A stretch of 8,371 bases of DNA from Lachnospiraceae bacterium. GTDB lineage: Bacteria; Bacillota; Clostridia; Lachnospirales; Lachnospiraceae. The position numbers were made by a program, and so were the translations under genes. The notes under the pieces were generated by a model. That model made no database searches, was not told the DNA's origin, and saw only the letters and a program-made list of their open reading frames with translations. Positions within the stretch are counted from its first letter, which is position 1, and each line of letters starts with the position of its first letter. The stretch lies in contig JAAVAG010000085.1 in assembly GCA_014804185.1 (NCBI GenBank), positions 1 through 8,371 on the forward strand, read 5' to 3'. Shown here in pieces: positions 1 to 6,230 of the stretch.

Positions 1-1
1 C

Positions 2-466
2 GGTGATCTGGATCTGTCCGACTTTGACAGCTATACAGACAGTCATAATCATGCCCCGGTGATCTACAGTCCCAAAAATAACATTGTGATAGACCCGTCC
101 GTCTACCGCGATCTTGCTGATGTGATCAGAAAAATGAATTTATTCGAAAAAACAGATCATAAACCGGGAAATGAATCCGCCAGAAAGTATCTGCTGGAAA
201 AAGAGCGGAAAAAGCAAAAAAGAAACGCCGGAAAGAAACCGGAACCATATCTGGAAAAAATGGTTGTCGCTCTGGTAAACACTTCCGAATTTCCCTACGA
301 CTATGACACATGCATGGATCTGTCCATATACAGATTTCAACAGAGTCTCAGACAGATACAGCGCAAAATCAGTTTTGACAATACGATGATCGGCGTATAC
401 GCCGGAACCGTCGATACATCCAGGCTTGGGGACAAGGATGGACTCACCTGGATCCCGATCCACTAA
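2..466 (+). CDS. Phage tail-region protein of unknown function, 5'-truncated
   Basis: The frame is open from base 2, so the gene starts before the window; the GTG at 59 is internal (GDLDLSDFDSY... precedes it in frame). At least 154 residues are present, ending at TAA 464-466. The N-terminal half contains a highly basic stretch (about window residues 65-82, rich in K/R/E, including KERKKQKRN). The C-terminal half is conserved-looking and globular: EFPYDYDTCMDLSIYRF, then QSLRQIQRKISFDNTMIG, ending TWIPIH. No catalytic motif or membrane segment is visible. It lies 42 nt upstream of the probable tail tube gene in the same direction, so a tail or connector role is an inference from context. I do not recognise the family with certainty. 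Confidence 0.75.
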   Translation, partial: GDLDLSDFDSYTDSHNHAPVIYSPKNNIVIDPSVYRDLADVIRKMNLFEKTDHKPGNESARKYLLEKERKKQKRNAGKKPEPYLEKMVVALVNTSEFPYDYDTCMDLSIYRFQQSLRQIQRKISFDNTMIGVYAGTVDTSRLGDKDGLTWIPIH

Positions 467-493
467 AAACGGCCTTTGATTCTATTCAAATTT

Positions 494-500
494 AAGGAGG
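494..500 (+). promoter_or_regulatory. Ribosome binding site deciding the ATG at 509
   Basis: AAGGAGG lies 8 nt upstream of ATG 509-511. It selects this start over the in-frame TTG at 476, which would add 11 residues (MILFKFKEERT) that are really the leader and the binding site itself. Confidence 0.85.
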
Positions 501-508
501 AACGCACT

Positions 509-1294
509 ATGAACATTGACAAATTCACAATCACATCTTTCGACCAGATCATCGGTTTCGACAGAAGCAACGGAAGCCTGGACATGATCCTGGATGAACT
601 GAGCGACTTCACGCTGTCTCACGAGGAGGAAAAGGTGGACATCACCGGCAAAGGCGGCAGGGCAATCAGCTCTCTGAAAAAGAACAAGAAAGTCACCGGC
701 AAGGGGACAAACGGCATGCTTTCCGGCGGCGCGCTGGCAGCCATGCTTGGCGCTGAGATCGAAGACGGCGAATATACCATCCGTTACACCGATCCTGTTG
801 TCGTATCCGGAAATAAGGGCGTTACCAAAGAGACCGCTGTCGGAACTGCCGGTAACGAAATCGGCATGATCTATGTGAGAAACGCGGGCAGCGCCTACAT
901 ATCCGGCGGCAAAAAGCTGACGCAGACCAGCGCCGAACCGACCGCAGGCGAGTTTTCCTATGATCCCGAGACAAAGACACTCACGTTCTATGAAGGCGAC
1001 GTTGCCGACGGCACAGAAGTGATCGCATTTTATGATGCAAAAGTAACCGGTAAGAAAATCTCCAACGACTCGGACAAGTACAGCAAAACGCTGTCCCTGT
1101 TCATCGATGTGACCTGCCAGGACGGGTGCGACAATCTCTTCCACGGACAGTTTATCATTGACAGAGCGGACTTCACCGGAACCTTTGACATCGCAGGCGG
1201 CTCCGATCCCGCTACCCAGGGTTTTGAGTTTACTTCTCTTCCCAACCTGTGCACCGGCAGAAGCGATCTGTGGGATTTCGTGATTTTTGACTGA
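509..1294 (+). CDS. Probable phage major tail tube / structural protein
   Basis: The product is 261 aa from ATG 509. Residues about 1-70 (NIDKFTITSFDQIIGFDRSNG..., LDMILDELSDFTLSHEEE, DITGKGGRAISSLKKNK) and the end (DIAGGSDPATQGFEF...DLWDFVIFD) have the beta-rich, repeat-free look of phage tail tube and related virion proteins. There is no signal peptide or membrane segment. The middle (about 95-175) is rich in Gly, Thr and Asp and contains an FSYDPETKTLTFYEGDVADG strand-turn-strand stretch, often seen between tail-protein strands. High expression is suggested by the near-perfect RBS. Position upstream of a tape measure gene supports a tail tube role. The specific assignment is an inference; another virion structural protein is the main alternative. 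Confidence 0.6.
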   Translation: MNIDKFTITSFDQIIGFDRSNGSLDMILDELSDFTLSHEEEKVDITGKGGRAISSLKKNKKVTGKGTNGMLSGGALAAMLGAEIEDGEYTIRYTDPVVVSGNKGVTKETAVGTAGNEIGMIYVRNAGSAYISGGKKLTQTSAEPTAGEFSYDPETKTLTFYEGDVADGTEVIAFYDAKVTGKKISNDSDKYSKTLSLFIDVTCQDGCDNLFHGQFIIDRADFTGTFDIAGGSDPATQGFEFTSLPNLCTGRSDLWDFVIFD

Positions 1295-1326
1295 GAACCA
1301 TGAGCCACATGGCGCACTGTGATGGA

Positions 1327-1347
1327 CGGGCGGCTTTTTGCCGCCCG
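1327..1347 (+). promoter_or_regulatory. GC-rich hairpin with a T5 loop between tail gene and next gene
   Basis: CGGGCGGC (1327-1334) and GCCGCCCG (1340-1347) form a perfect 8-bp stem with loop TTTTT. No U tract follows, so it is not a standard intrinsic terminator. It lies 32 nt after the structural gene's stop and just before the RBS of the next gene. It may protect the 3' end of a highly expressed mRNA or damp read-through; that role is inference. Confidence 0.6.
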
Positions 1348-1367
1348 CAGACAAGGAGACAGAGACA

Positions 1368-1571
1368 TTGACTGAACAGAAAAAAATCCCATGCCGCGTA
1401 TGCGGGAAACTTTTTGTACCGTGCTCCTATTGCCAGTCGCATTCCGATGTCTTTCGCTGGCGCAATTTCGCCTGCTCACGGGAATGCGCTTTCACATATA
1501 TCAACAATACGGTTTCTTTTCGGAAGTCCCAGGCTGCAGATGCAAAAGCAGCCGAAAAAGAAGAAGCCTGA
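1368..1571 (+). CDS. Small cysteine-rich (zinc-finger-like) phage protein
   Basis: The product is 67 aa from TTG 1368, with AAGGAG at 1353-1358 as RBS (9-nt spacing). A longer reading from TTG 1338 would begin inside the upstream hairpin and is less likely. The Cys arrangement is CRVCGK (residues 9 and 12), PCSYC (18 and 21), then FACSREC, so six cysteines plus a histidine (QSHSD) could bind one zinc ion. The tail is charged and Ala/Lys/Glu-rich (AADAKAAEKEEA). It sits between the structural gene and the holin, 15 nt before the latter. The function is unknown; candidates are a small DNA- or protein-binding factor or a tail chaperone-like accessory, with no direct evidence for either. Confidence 0.75.
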   Translation: MTEQKKIPCRVCGKLFVPCSYCQSHSDVFRWRNFACSRECAFTYINNTVSFRKSQAADAKAAEKEEA

Positions 1572-1586
1572 CAAGGAGATGCAAGT

Positions 1587-1910
1587 ATGAATGAAAACCT
1601 TTTTAATGTAATCATATCCCTTATTCCTGTTCTGGGGACGATTATTACTTCCTTTCTCATTCCCTGTATCAGGGTTCATATAAATACCGCCAGGCTGAGT
1701 CAATATAAGGAATGGGCAATGCTGGCGGTAAAGGCGGCAGACATGCTGTGGAAAGAGACAGGACACGGCAGCGACAAAAAAGCTTATGCCGTCGAATTTC
1801 TGAACAATCTGTTTAACACGAAAAAGACGACGATCACAGAAGAACAACTGAACGTACTGATCGAATCGGCAGTAAAGGAAATGAAAGAGGCAGGTGATAA
1901 GCTATGGTAA
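1587..1910 (+). CDS. Phage holin, LL-H-like family
   Basis: The product is 107 aa from ATG 1587 with RBS AAGGAG at 1573-1578. Residues about 4-28 form one hydrophobic transmembrane segment (NVIISLIPVLGTIITSFLIP). The rest is soluble and helical: WAMLAVKAADMLWKETGHG, KAYAVEFLNNLF, then TEEQLNVLIESAVKEM. An N-terminal membrane helix, the A-V-KAA-Q/D-x-x-W/F block, the K-x-x-x-V-E-F-L motif and a C-terminal helix are the features of the LL-H family of holins. Holins form membrane lesions that release or activate the lysin at the end of infection. The 3' end overlaps the lysin start by 7 nt, implying translational coupling. Confidence 0.85.
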   Translation: MNENLFNVIISLIPVLGTIITSFLIPCIRVHINTARLSQYKEWAMLAVKAADMLWKETGHGSDKKAYAVEFLNNLFNTKKTTITEEQLNVLIESAVKEMKEAGDKLW

Positions 1911-2899
1911 AGCCCGTCAGCTATCTGCAGAAAGATCCCCGCTGGAAAGATCACAACTACTCCGCAAAGGGAGAATCAAAAACCATCGGAAGCTCCGGCT
2001 GCGGCACTACCTGCACCGCAATGGTGATCGCAACCCTAAAAGACAAAAATGTGACGCCCGTTACCACATCGGAATGGTCGATGGCCCACGGATACAAAGC
2101 GCTGAATCAGGGCACCTATTATTCCTACTTCGTGCCGCAGCTGTCCGCCTACGGCATTCCCTGCAAAAAACTGAATTCCTCCAATCTGTACGGTCTCTCC
2201 TCTTCCGCCGCACATACGGAGGCGCTGAACGCGCTGAAGAAAAGCGACTGGGTGATCGCCTGCATGGGAAAAGGAAACTGGACAAGTTCGGGACATTTTA
2301 TTCTCGTCTACGGATATGAGAACGGATATGTTTTCATCAACGATCCCGCATCGACCAAAGCGGCGCGGTTAAAAAATACATGGGACTTATTTGCCGGACA
2401 GGTCAGATGTCTTTGGACCGTAACCGTGCCGTCCGAACTGAAATCCGGCTCGCCGGCATTATCGGAGGCCAAAACAAAAGTGACCTATACTTCCCACCGC
2501 ATAGCGACAAATACGTGGGGCAATGACATCACCGGCTATAATCTGGTCAGTTCCATGGGTTATTCCGGCTCTTTCGGAAAATCCATAGATAAAGTGGCAA
2601 TCAGACTCAGCCAGGGAACCGTCACCTACACCGCGCACAGACTGGGGGCCGGATGGGGCGGGGAAATCACCGGATACAGCAAAACAGACACACGCCAATA
2701 CGCCGGATCCGCCGGGAAACCCATAGACGCCATCGCCATAAAGGCCACGGGAATCGTCGGCACATTAAAATATCGCGTACACCGCAAAACAGACAATAAA
2801 TGGGGAAACTGGATCACCGGATACAGCAAGACAGACACACGGCAATATGCCGGATCTTTCGGAATAGAAATCGATGCCATCCAGATCGGCATTGAGTGA
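1904..2899 (+). CDS. Endolysin: C39-like cysteine peptidase domain plus three W-rich cell-wall-binding repeats
   Basis: The product is 331 aa; ATG 1904 lies inside the last codons of the holin gene (7-nt overlap), with only a weak purine-rich upstream site, so coupling is likely. Residues 5-170 match a papain-like C39_2 peptidase fold: SGCGTT with candidate nucleophile Cys33, GHFILVYG with His131, and INDP with Asp147. From about 195 on come three repeats of ~45-49 residues of the form Y-x-x-H-R...W-G-x-x-I-T-G-Y...G-S-x-G-x-x-I-D-x-I-x-I. These resemble clostridial hydrophobic-W repeats, which bind the cell surface. There is no signal peptide, as expected for a holin-dependent lysin. The likely role is cutting peptidoglycan cross-links at lysis; bond specificity cannot be read from sequence. 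Confidence 0.85.
   Translation: MVKPVSYLQKDPRWKDHNYSAKGESKTIGSSGCGTTCTAMVIATLKDKNVTPVTTSEWSMAHGYKALNQGTYYSYFVPQLSAYGIPCKKLNSSNLYGLSSSAAHTEALNALKKSDWVIACMGKGNWTSSGHFILVYGYENGYVFINDPASTKAARLKNTWDLFAGQVRCLWTVTVPSELKSGSPALSEAKTKVTYTSHRIATNTWGNDITGYNLVSSMGYSGSFGKSIDKVAIRLSQGTVTYTAHRLGAGWGGEITGYSKTDTRQYAGSAGKPIDAIAIKATGIVGTLKYRVHRKTDNKWGNWITGYSKTDTRQYAGSFGIEIDAIQIGIE
2666..2856 (+). repeat. Near-identical direct repeat inside the lysin gene (two copies of 44 nt)
   Basis: Copies at 2666-2709 and 2813-2856 start ATCACCGGATACAGCAA and differ at only a few positions. They are exactly 147 nt (49 codons) apart and encode ITGYSKTDTRQYAGS twice. The first W-repeat of the protein is clearly more diverged. 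This points to a recent tandem duplication or gene conversion of the last binding repeat. Confidence 0.85.
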
Positions 2900-2934
2900 C
2901 AACAAATCATTCATCAGAAAGGTGTATCTATGGA

Positions 2935-3303
2935 ATGGATGAAAATTATACGAATTTAGCGGTTCATATTCAGGAGGTGGACAGCCGGAGCCGGTCCAAT
3001 GAGCACCGGCTCGACGCTCACGACAACGAGATCTGTAAACTGCTCGAAAAGCAGGATGTAATCTATGATCTGGCCTCCTCCGTCAAATCCATTGCAATGG
3101 ATATGACATACATAAAGGAGGACGTCAAAGAAGTAAAGACCGGGCAGGACATATTAAACGAAAAAGTTACTTTTCTGGAAAACAGACCTGCAATGGAAGC
3201 AAAGAAAAAAATCGACAACATTATGGAAAAACTTTTATGGCTGTTTATCGGCGGTGTCATCACAGAATTGCTGATGATTGTTCTGCCCAATATTTCATGG
3301 TAA
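2935..3303 (+). CDS. XhlA-like phage hemolysin / holin-associated membrane protein
   Basis: The product is 122 aa from ATG 2935. The in-frame GTG at 2896 overlaps the lysin stop and lacks a site. A second ATG at 2930 is out of frame and gives only a 9-codon reading. The RBS is AAAGG at 2918-2922, somewhat far from 2935. Residues about 5-90 are a long charged helical or coiled-coil region (VHIQEVDSRSRSNEHRL, then VKEVKTGQDILNEKV). Residues about 100-118 form one transmembrane helix (LWLFIGGVITELLMIVL) with a short C-terminal tail. This is the XhlA plan: an amphipathic N-terminal part and a C-terminal anchor. In Bacillus PBSX, XhlA works with the holin and lysin; the same role is inferred here from the lysis block. 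Confidence 0.75.
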   Translation: MDENYTNLAVHIQEVDSRSRSNEHRLDAHDNEICKLLEKQDVIYDLASSVKSIAMDMTYIKEDVKEVKTGQDILNEKVTFLENRPAMEAKKKIDNIMEKLLWLFIGGVITELLMIVLPNISW

Positions 3304-3321
3304 CAGGAGGAAAACAGAATT

Positions 3322-3558
3322 ATGCTCACATACTTTAAAATGAAAAAGGCGGAGTGGAAACTTAAGGCGGCCCTTTACGGAACCGTTCTTTCTTTTATCA
3401 ATCAAAAAAGAGGAATCCTGGATCTGCTCAGGAACATGTACACCGCCCTGAAAGATGTACCGGCAGATAAACTGCAGCAGGAACTTATCGCGAAATTCGC
3501 GGAGATGATCCATGAAGAAAACAAAGATAAGGAAACGCACTCTCCCCTCTCCGCTTAG
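3322..3558 (+). CDS. Small helical protein of unknown function before the tape measure gene
   Basis: The product is 78 aa from ATG 3322 with a strong RBS (CAGGAGG, 3304-3310). It is predicted mostly helical: MKKAEWKLKAALYGTVLSFI, then DLLRNMYTALKDVPADKLQQ, then LIAKFAEMIHEENKD. It has no cysteine cluster or convincing membrane span. The last codons (HSPLSA-stop) lie inside the first arm and loop of the repeat hairpin at 3537-3583. Its place directly before the tape measure gene is that of a tail assembly chaperone, but the lysis genes beside it leave a lysis accessory possible. I do not recognise the family. Confidence 0.7.
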   Translation: MLTYFKMKKAEWKLKAALYGTVLSFINQKRGILDLLRNMYTALKDVPADKLQQELIAKFAEMIHEENKDKETHSPLSA

Positions 3559-3583
3559 GAGAGTGCTCCGCCTAGGAGAGTGC
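3537..3583 (+). repeat. Alternating hairpin: one left arm, two identical right arms
   Basis: GCACTCTCC (3537-3545) can pair perfectly (9 bp) with GGAGAGTGC at 3558-3566 or with the identical copy at 3575-3583. The two right arms sit in a direct repeat (C-T/C-TAGGAGAGTGC). The structure contains the stop codon of the 78-aa gene and ends 29 nt before the tape measure ATG. There is no U tract, so it is not a terminator. It may be a small mobile palindrome remnant or a translation-control structure; both are inference. Confidence 0.7.
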
Positions 3584-3612
3584 ATATCACCTGAAAGGGA
3601 GGAGTTGTACAA

Positions 3613-4968
3613 ATGGACAACGAAAAATTGATCAGCAGAATCAATTCACTTTTAATCAAGAACAAGAGCCTTACCAAAGAGGCCAGAACAGAATTTGAAA
3701 AATATGCAAAAGAGATCAGCAAAGGAGCCAGTCCCGACAGATTAAATGAGATCAACAAAAAACTGACGGAAACAGAAAATTCCATGCGCGGTCTGCACAG
3801 ACTCGGCACATTTTTCAAAAAGCAGATGTCCCAGGCCGCGGAAAGCTTTTCAAAATGGTTTTCCGCCGGTTCCGTGGTCAAGTCTCTGATTGCACAGACA
3901 GAAAATGCGATTTCCGAAATACAGCAGATGGACACGCTCTTAACTCGGATCAGTGCGAAAAACGATGCCTTATCTGATTCCGCCCTGAAAAACATCGCCG
4001 ACAACGCTTTCGACGTTGCGGGCAGGTACGGAAAAAAAGCAGCCGACTACCTGTCGGGCGTTCAGGAAGCTTCCCATGCCGGATACCGGAACTCTGATGA
4101 AATTGCAGAATTATCCATCGCCGCCCAGAGCACCGGTGATATGACCGCAGAACTGGCTAATCAGATGATCTTTGCAGCAGACCGTGCCTATCAGATGAAC
4201 GGCTCTGTCGCGGAATTAACCAAAATGCTGGACGGAATGAACTATATTACGGATCATAACGCCGTCAGCATGACTCAGCTGGCTGAGGGGATGTCCATCG
4301 TCGGGGATACCGCCGCTTCTTTCGGCGTAGACGTCCGGGAGACTACCGCCGCACTGGCAGCCATGATCACCGCGACACATAAGGGCGGCTCGGATGTGGC
4401 GCAGGCCCTGAAAGACATCCTGCTCTATATCAGTCAGGTATCAGACGCGGAAAGAGGCATCGATGCAAAAGGCCTTGCCAGGTACGAGGCCGCCTGCAGC
4501 GCGCTGAATGTGAAACTGAAAGAAACGAAAAACGGCGTCCTTTCCCTCCGTGACCCAATGGAGGTTTTAAAAGAATTAGCCGCCGCCTATAACCGTCTTG
4601 ACGAAACGGATACCCGCAGAAACGCTCTGCTCGGCGCCATGGGTACAGCGTCCCAGGCCACCCTGCTGGACGTCCTGCTCAGTCAGTGGGACACCTATGA
4701 AGCTATGCTGAAGCAATATACGGACGGATCGGGTTCTATGGCAAAGGAAGCCGAAAGGATGGCTGACACATGGGAAGGCTCTTTGAACCGGCTCTCCAAC
4801 ACCTGGACTGCCACGATTGAAAATGTGGTAAATTCCGATGCTGTCTCTGCCGCAATTAACGTCCTGAACGGTCTTCTTTCTGTTGTAAATACCCTGACGG
4901 ACGCACTTGGTCCTCTGGGATCTATCGGCCTTGGCGCAGGAATTACCTCATTCGTTAAAAACTTTGCT
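3613..4968 (+). CDS. Phage tail tape measure protein, exon 1 (N-terminal 452 aa)
   Basis: ATG 3613 follows RBS AAGGGAGGAG (3595-3604). Residues 1-60 are charged and helical. About 85-400 match the TP901-type tape measure core: AISEIQQMDTLLTRIS, AGRYGKKAADYLSGVQEASH, LAEGMSIVGDTAASFGVDV, ALLGAMGTASQATLLDVL, WEGSLNRLSNTWTATIE. About 420-448 is the Gly/Leu-rich hydrophobic stretch that normally leads into the central region. The protein sets tail length and is threaded through the tail tube. Literal translation stops at UGA 4969-4971, but these are the first three intron bases; spliced, residue Ala452 joins Gln453 encoded by 6702-6704. The N-terminus is short compared with many family members, beginning close to the core. 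Base use is GC-rich (57% in 4381-4440). Confidence 0.9.
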
Positions 4969-5034
4969 TGACCTTATGGTGACATAATGTGACAATAACT
5001 AAAATGAATTTGGCGAGAAATTTTAGTTGGGCAA
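4964..5034 (+). ncRNA. P1/P10 guide helix with an extended P1 hairpin
   Basis: P1 is UUGCU (4964-4968) with GGCAA (5030-5034): four Watson-Crick pairs and a terminal U.G. Inside it, AACTAAAAT (4997-5005) and ATTTTAGTT (5020-5028) form a perfect 9-bp hairpin with a 14-nt loop. The right arm of that hairpin is the same strand that must pair with exon 2 (P10), so the two helices are mutually exclusive. A smaller TTAT/ATAA hairpin (4974-4977 with 4984-4987) lies between. Splicing would require P1-extension melting before exon ligation, as known for P1/P10 exchange in other group I introns. Confidence 0.85.
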
Positions 5035-5483
5035 TCATAGATAAGGAAACAACATAATGGCGTTGTATACAAGTCTATGGATACATGGAGTTTTTAATAA
5101 GACTCTGAAAACACTTTCAACGGAGTATAAACTACACATGGAGGAGTAAATGCTTGAAAGTCTCTTACATTCCAGTAAGACCAGAAAACCTGGCTAATGC
5201 ATATCAAACCACAATCCCTTAACTGAGGATGAGGTTACGAAAGTAGAAAAAATTGATTATGCTGGTATATGGTAATATTGATGAGAATCAATAGGTTCCT
5301 AAGTACTGATAACAATGGACAACGAGCAGGACGGCACTCTTCATTACGCAGAGAGCAATCCCCACAGACATACCCATCCTCTTAGCAAGTTGCAGCCACA
5401 ATGTAACTTACTAATAATGCATAGTGCGTATTGCGATTTTATGATTTTCAGTAATACGTTTAGCCGTAGTGTTTCGGCTAACG
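5035..5483 (+). ncRNA. Putative group I ribozyme core (P2 to P9), helices only partly assigned
   Basis: The stretch is dense in short hairpins and has no credible gene. Visible helices are TCTTAC/GTAAGA (5163-5168 with 5175-5180), CCAG/CTGG (5181-5184 with 5190-5193), and ATTGAT/ATCAAT closing a GAGA tetraloop of GNRA type (5277-5292). A further hairpin is CGTTTAGCCG/CGGCTAACG (5457-5466 with 5475-5483, one bulge), which would fit P9. A tentative P7 is ACTGA (5305-5309) with TCAGT (5448-5452) just before that hairpin. P3, P4 and P6 I could not assign by eye, and the usual GACUA/UAGUC form of P7 is not present. The class therefore rests on P1/P10, not on the core. Confidence 0.6.
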
Positions 5484-5632
5484 GATAAAAATCAAAATAA
5501 TGAAAAAGGACAAAACTTGATTGCTTTAAATCTGGCATTACAATTAGTACACTACAAGTTATTTACTTCATATTCACTGAATTTTCCATGACATTCATGA
5601 GTAAAAAAGCTATGTAAACTTAGGTAAAAAGA
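5484..5632. other. Intron linker without a gene
   Basis: This AT-rich stretch lies between the putative P9 hairpin and the cargo terminator. The only structure I see is a weak 6-bp inverted repeat AACTTG/CAAGTT (5514-5519 with 5555-5560). No supported open reading frame is present on either strand. Confidence 0.5.
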
Positions 5633-5687
5633 AAAACTACTAAACCGGTATCACAAAATAATGATATAATACTTGCTGCGTAGTTTT
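5633..5687 (-). terminator. Terminator-like inverted repeat downstream of the zinc-ribbon pseudogene
   Basis: AAAACTAC (5633-5640) and GTAGTTTT (5680-5687) are perfect 8-bp arms with further internal pairing (GTAT/ATAC and TCA/TGA). On the minus strand the structure is followed by TTTTTCTTTTT-like sequence, as an intrinsic terminator should be. It begins 48 nt after the pseudogene stop. The arms are identical to those of the terminator at 6141-6189. Confidence 0.65.
5662..5670 (+). promoter_or_regulatory. Possible extended -10 element inside the intron
   Basis: TGATATAAT at 5662-5670 is a perfect extended -10, but there is no good -35 box at the right distance and no + strand gene downstream. 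It lies within the loop of the terminator-like repeat. This is probably chance in AT-rich DNA. Confidence 0.2.
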
Positions 5688-5734
5688 ATATAAATTATGT
5701 TATTTTGAATGGAGTTAGTCTATGGAATAAAAAA

Positions 5735-6196
5735 TTACCACTCATAACCACAATTGTTACACTGAAATGTTTTATACCTTTTGTACCTATAATTCCAACA
5801 TAGCTGTATTTATAACTTTCACAGTATTTGAAATCTTCTTTAAGTTTGTTGATGAACAAGTAGAACATTTAGGTTTGTTTAATAATTCTCTAGCTACTGC
5901 ATTATTGTATACAATTTGTTCTGGTGTTAGTGCATTTTCTTTTTCAAATTTTTTGATTTCATCATAAAATTGTTTTTATATTCTATAAAGATATTATTTG
6001 CTGTTTCTTCATCACATTGAAAATATTCTTGTACATATTTAACTGCACCATTAATATCACCAGTATTAATGAGTACAACAATATCATACCCTATCGCCAG
6101 GACTACAGCAACAGTAAATCTCAAAGGCGAAAAATTCAAAAAAACTACCAAACAAGCATCATAAAAAATAATGCTTATTGAGTAGTTTTTACTCAA
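5735..6196 (-). pseudogene. Frameshifted zinc-ribbon protein (second cargo gene, decayed)
   Basis: Reading the minus strand downwards, three frames join into one protein. First comes 6196 to ~5977: a hydrophobic start, then INTGDINGAVKYVQEYFQCD and EETANNIFIEYKN. Next is a frame open from 5975 to ~5799: KQFYDEIKKFEKENALTPEQ, then KPKCSTCSSTNLKKIS and NTVKVINTAM. Last is a third frame to stop 5737-5735: KRYKTFQCNNCGYEW. The CxxC pairs (KCSTC and CNNC) make one zinc ribbon like the third ribbon of the intact neighbour (CPYCSSTN...CNNCG). At least two frame breaks exist, one in the A-run at 5973-5977 and one near 5795-5799. The apparent start at 6196 lies inside the neighbour's terminator, so the true original start is uncertain. 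Confidence 0.75.
6137..6190 (-). terminator. Bidirectional intrinsic terminator of the zinc-ribbon gene
   Basis: AAAACTAC (6141-6148) pairs with GTAGTTTT (6182-6189), and AAGCAT (6154-6159) with ATGCTT (6171-6176). On the minus strand the stem is followed by T7, and on the plus strand by T5. It starts 42 nt after the stop codon of the minus-strand gene ending at 6231. On the plus strand it could also end transcripts that enter the intron. Confidence 0.8.
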
Positions 6197-6230
6197 ATAT
6201 AAAATATAGAAATGATAATATTATACAAAC

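Noticed and set aside
1327..1347. Intrinsic terminator after the structural gene
   Set aside because: The T tract is in the loop, not after the stem, and the next gene's RBS follows at once.
482..1354. 290-aa minus-strand reading frame
   Set aside because: It is the mirror of the structural protein gene, which has a perfect RBS on the plus strand; a side effect of GC-rich codon use.
5057..5149. 30-aa reading frame on the plus strand within the intron
   Set aside because: It lies in the structured ribozyme part, has no good RBS and no recognisable product; likely chance.
5344..5538. 64-aa minus-strand reading frame
   Set aside because: It is antisense to the putative ribozyme core, covers the P9-like hairpin, and has no RBS or family likeness.
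5767..5967. 66-aa plus-strand reading frame
   Set aside because: It is the shadow of the zinc-ribbon pseudogene, whose cysteine motifs read on the minus strand.
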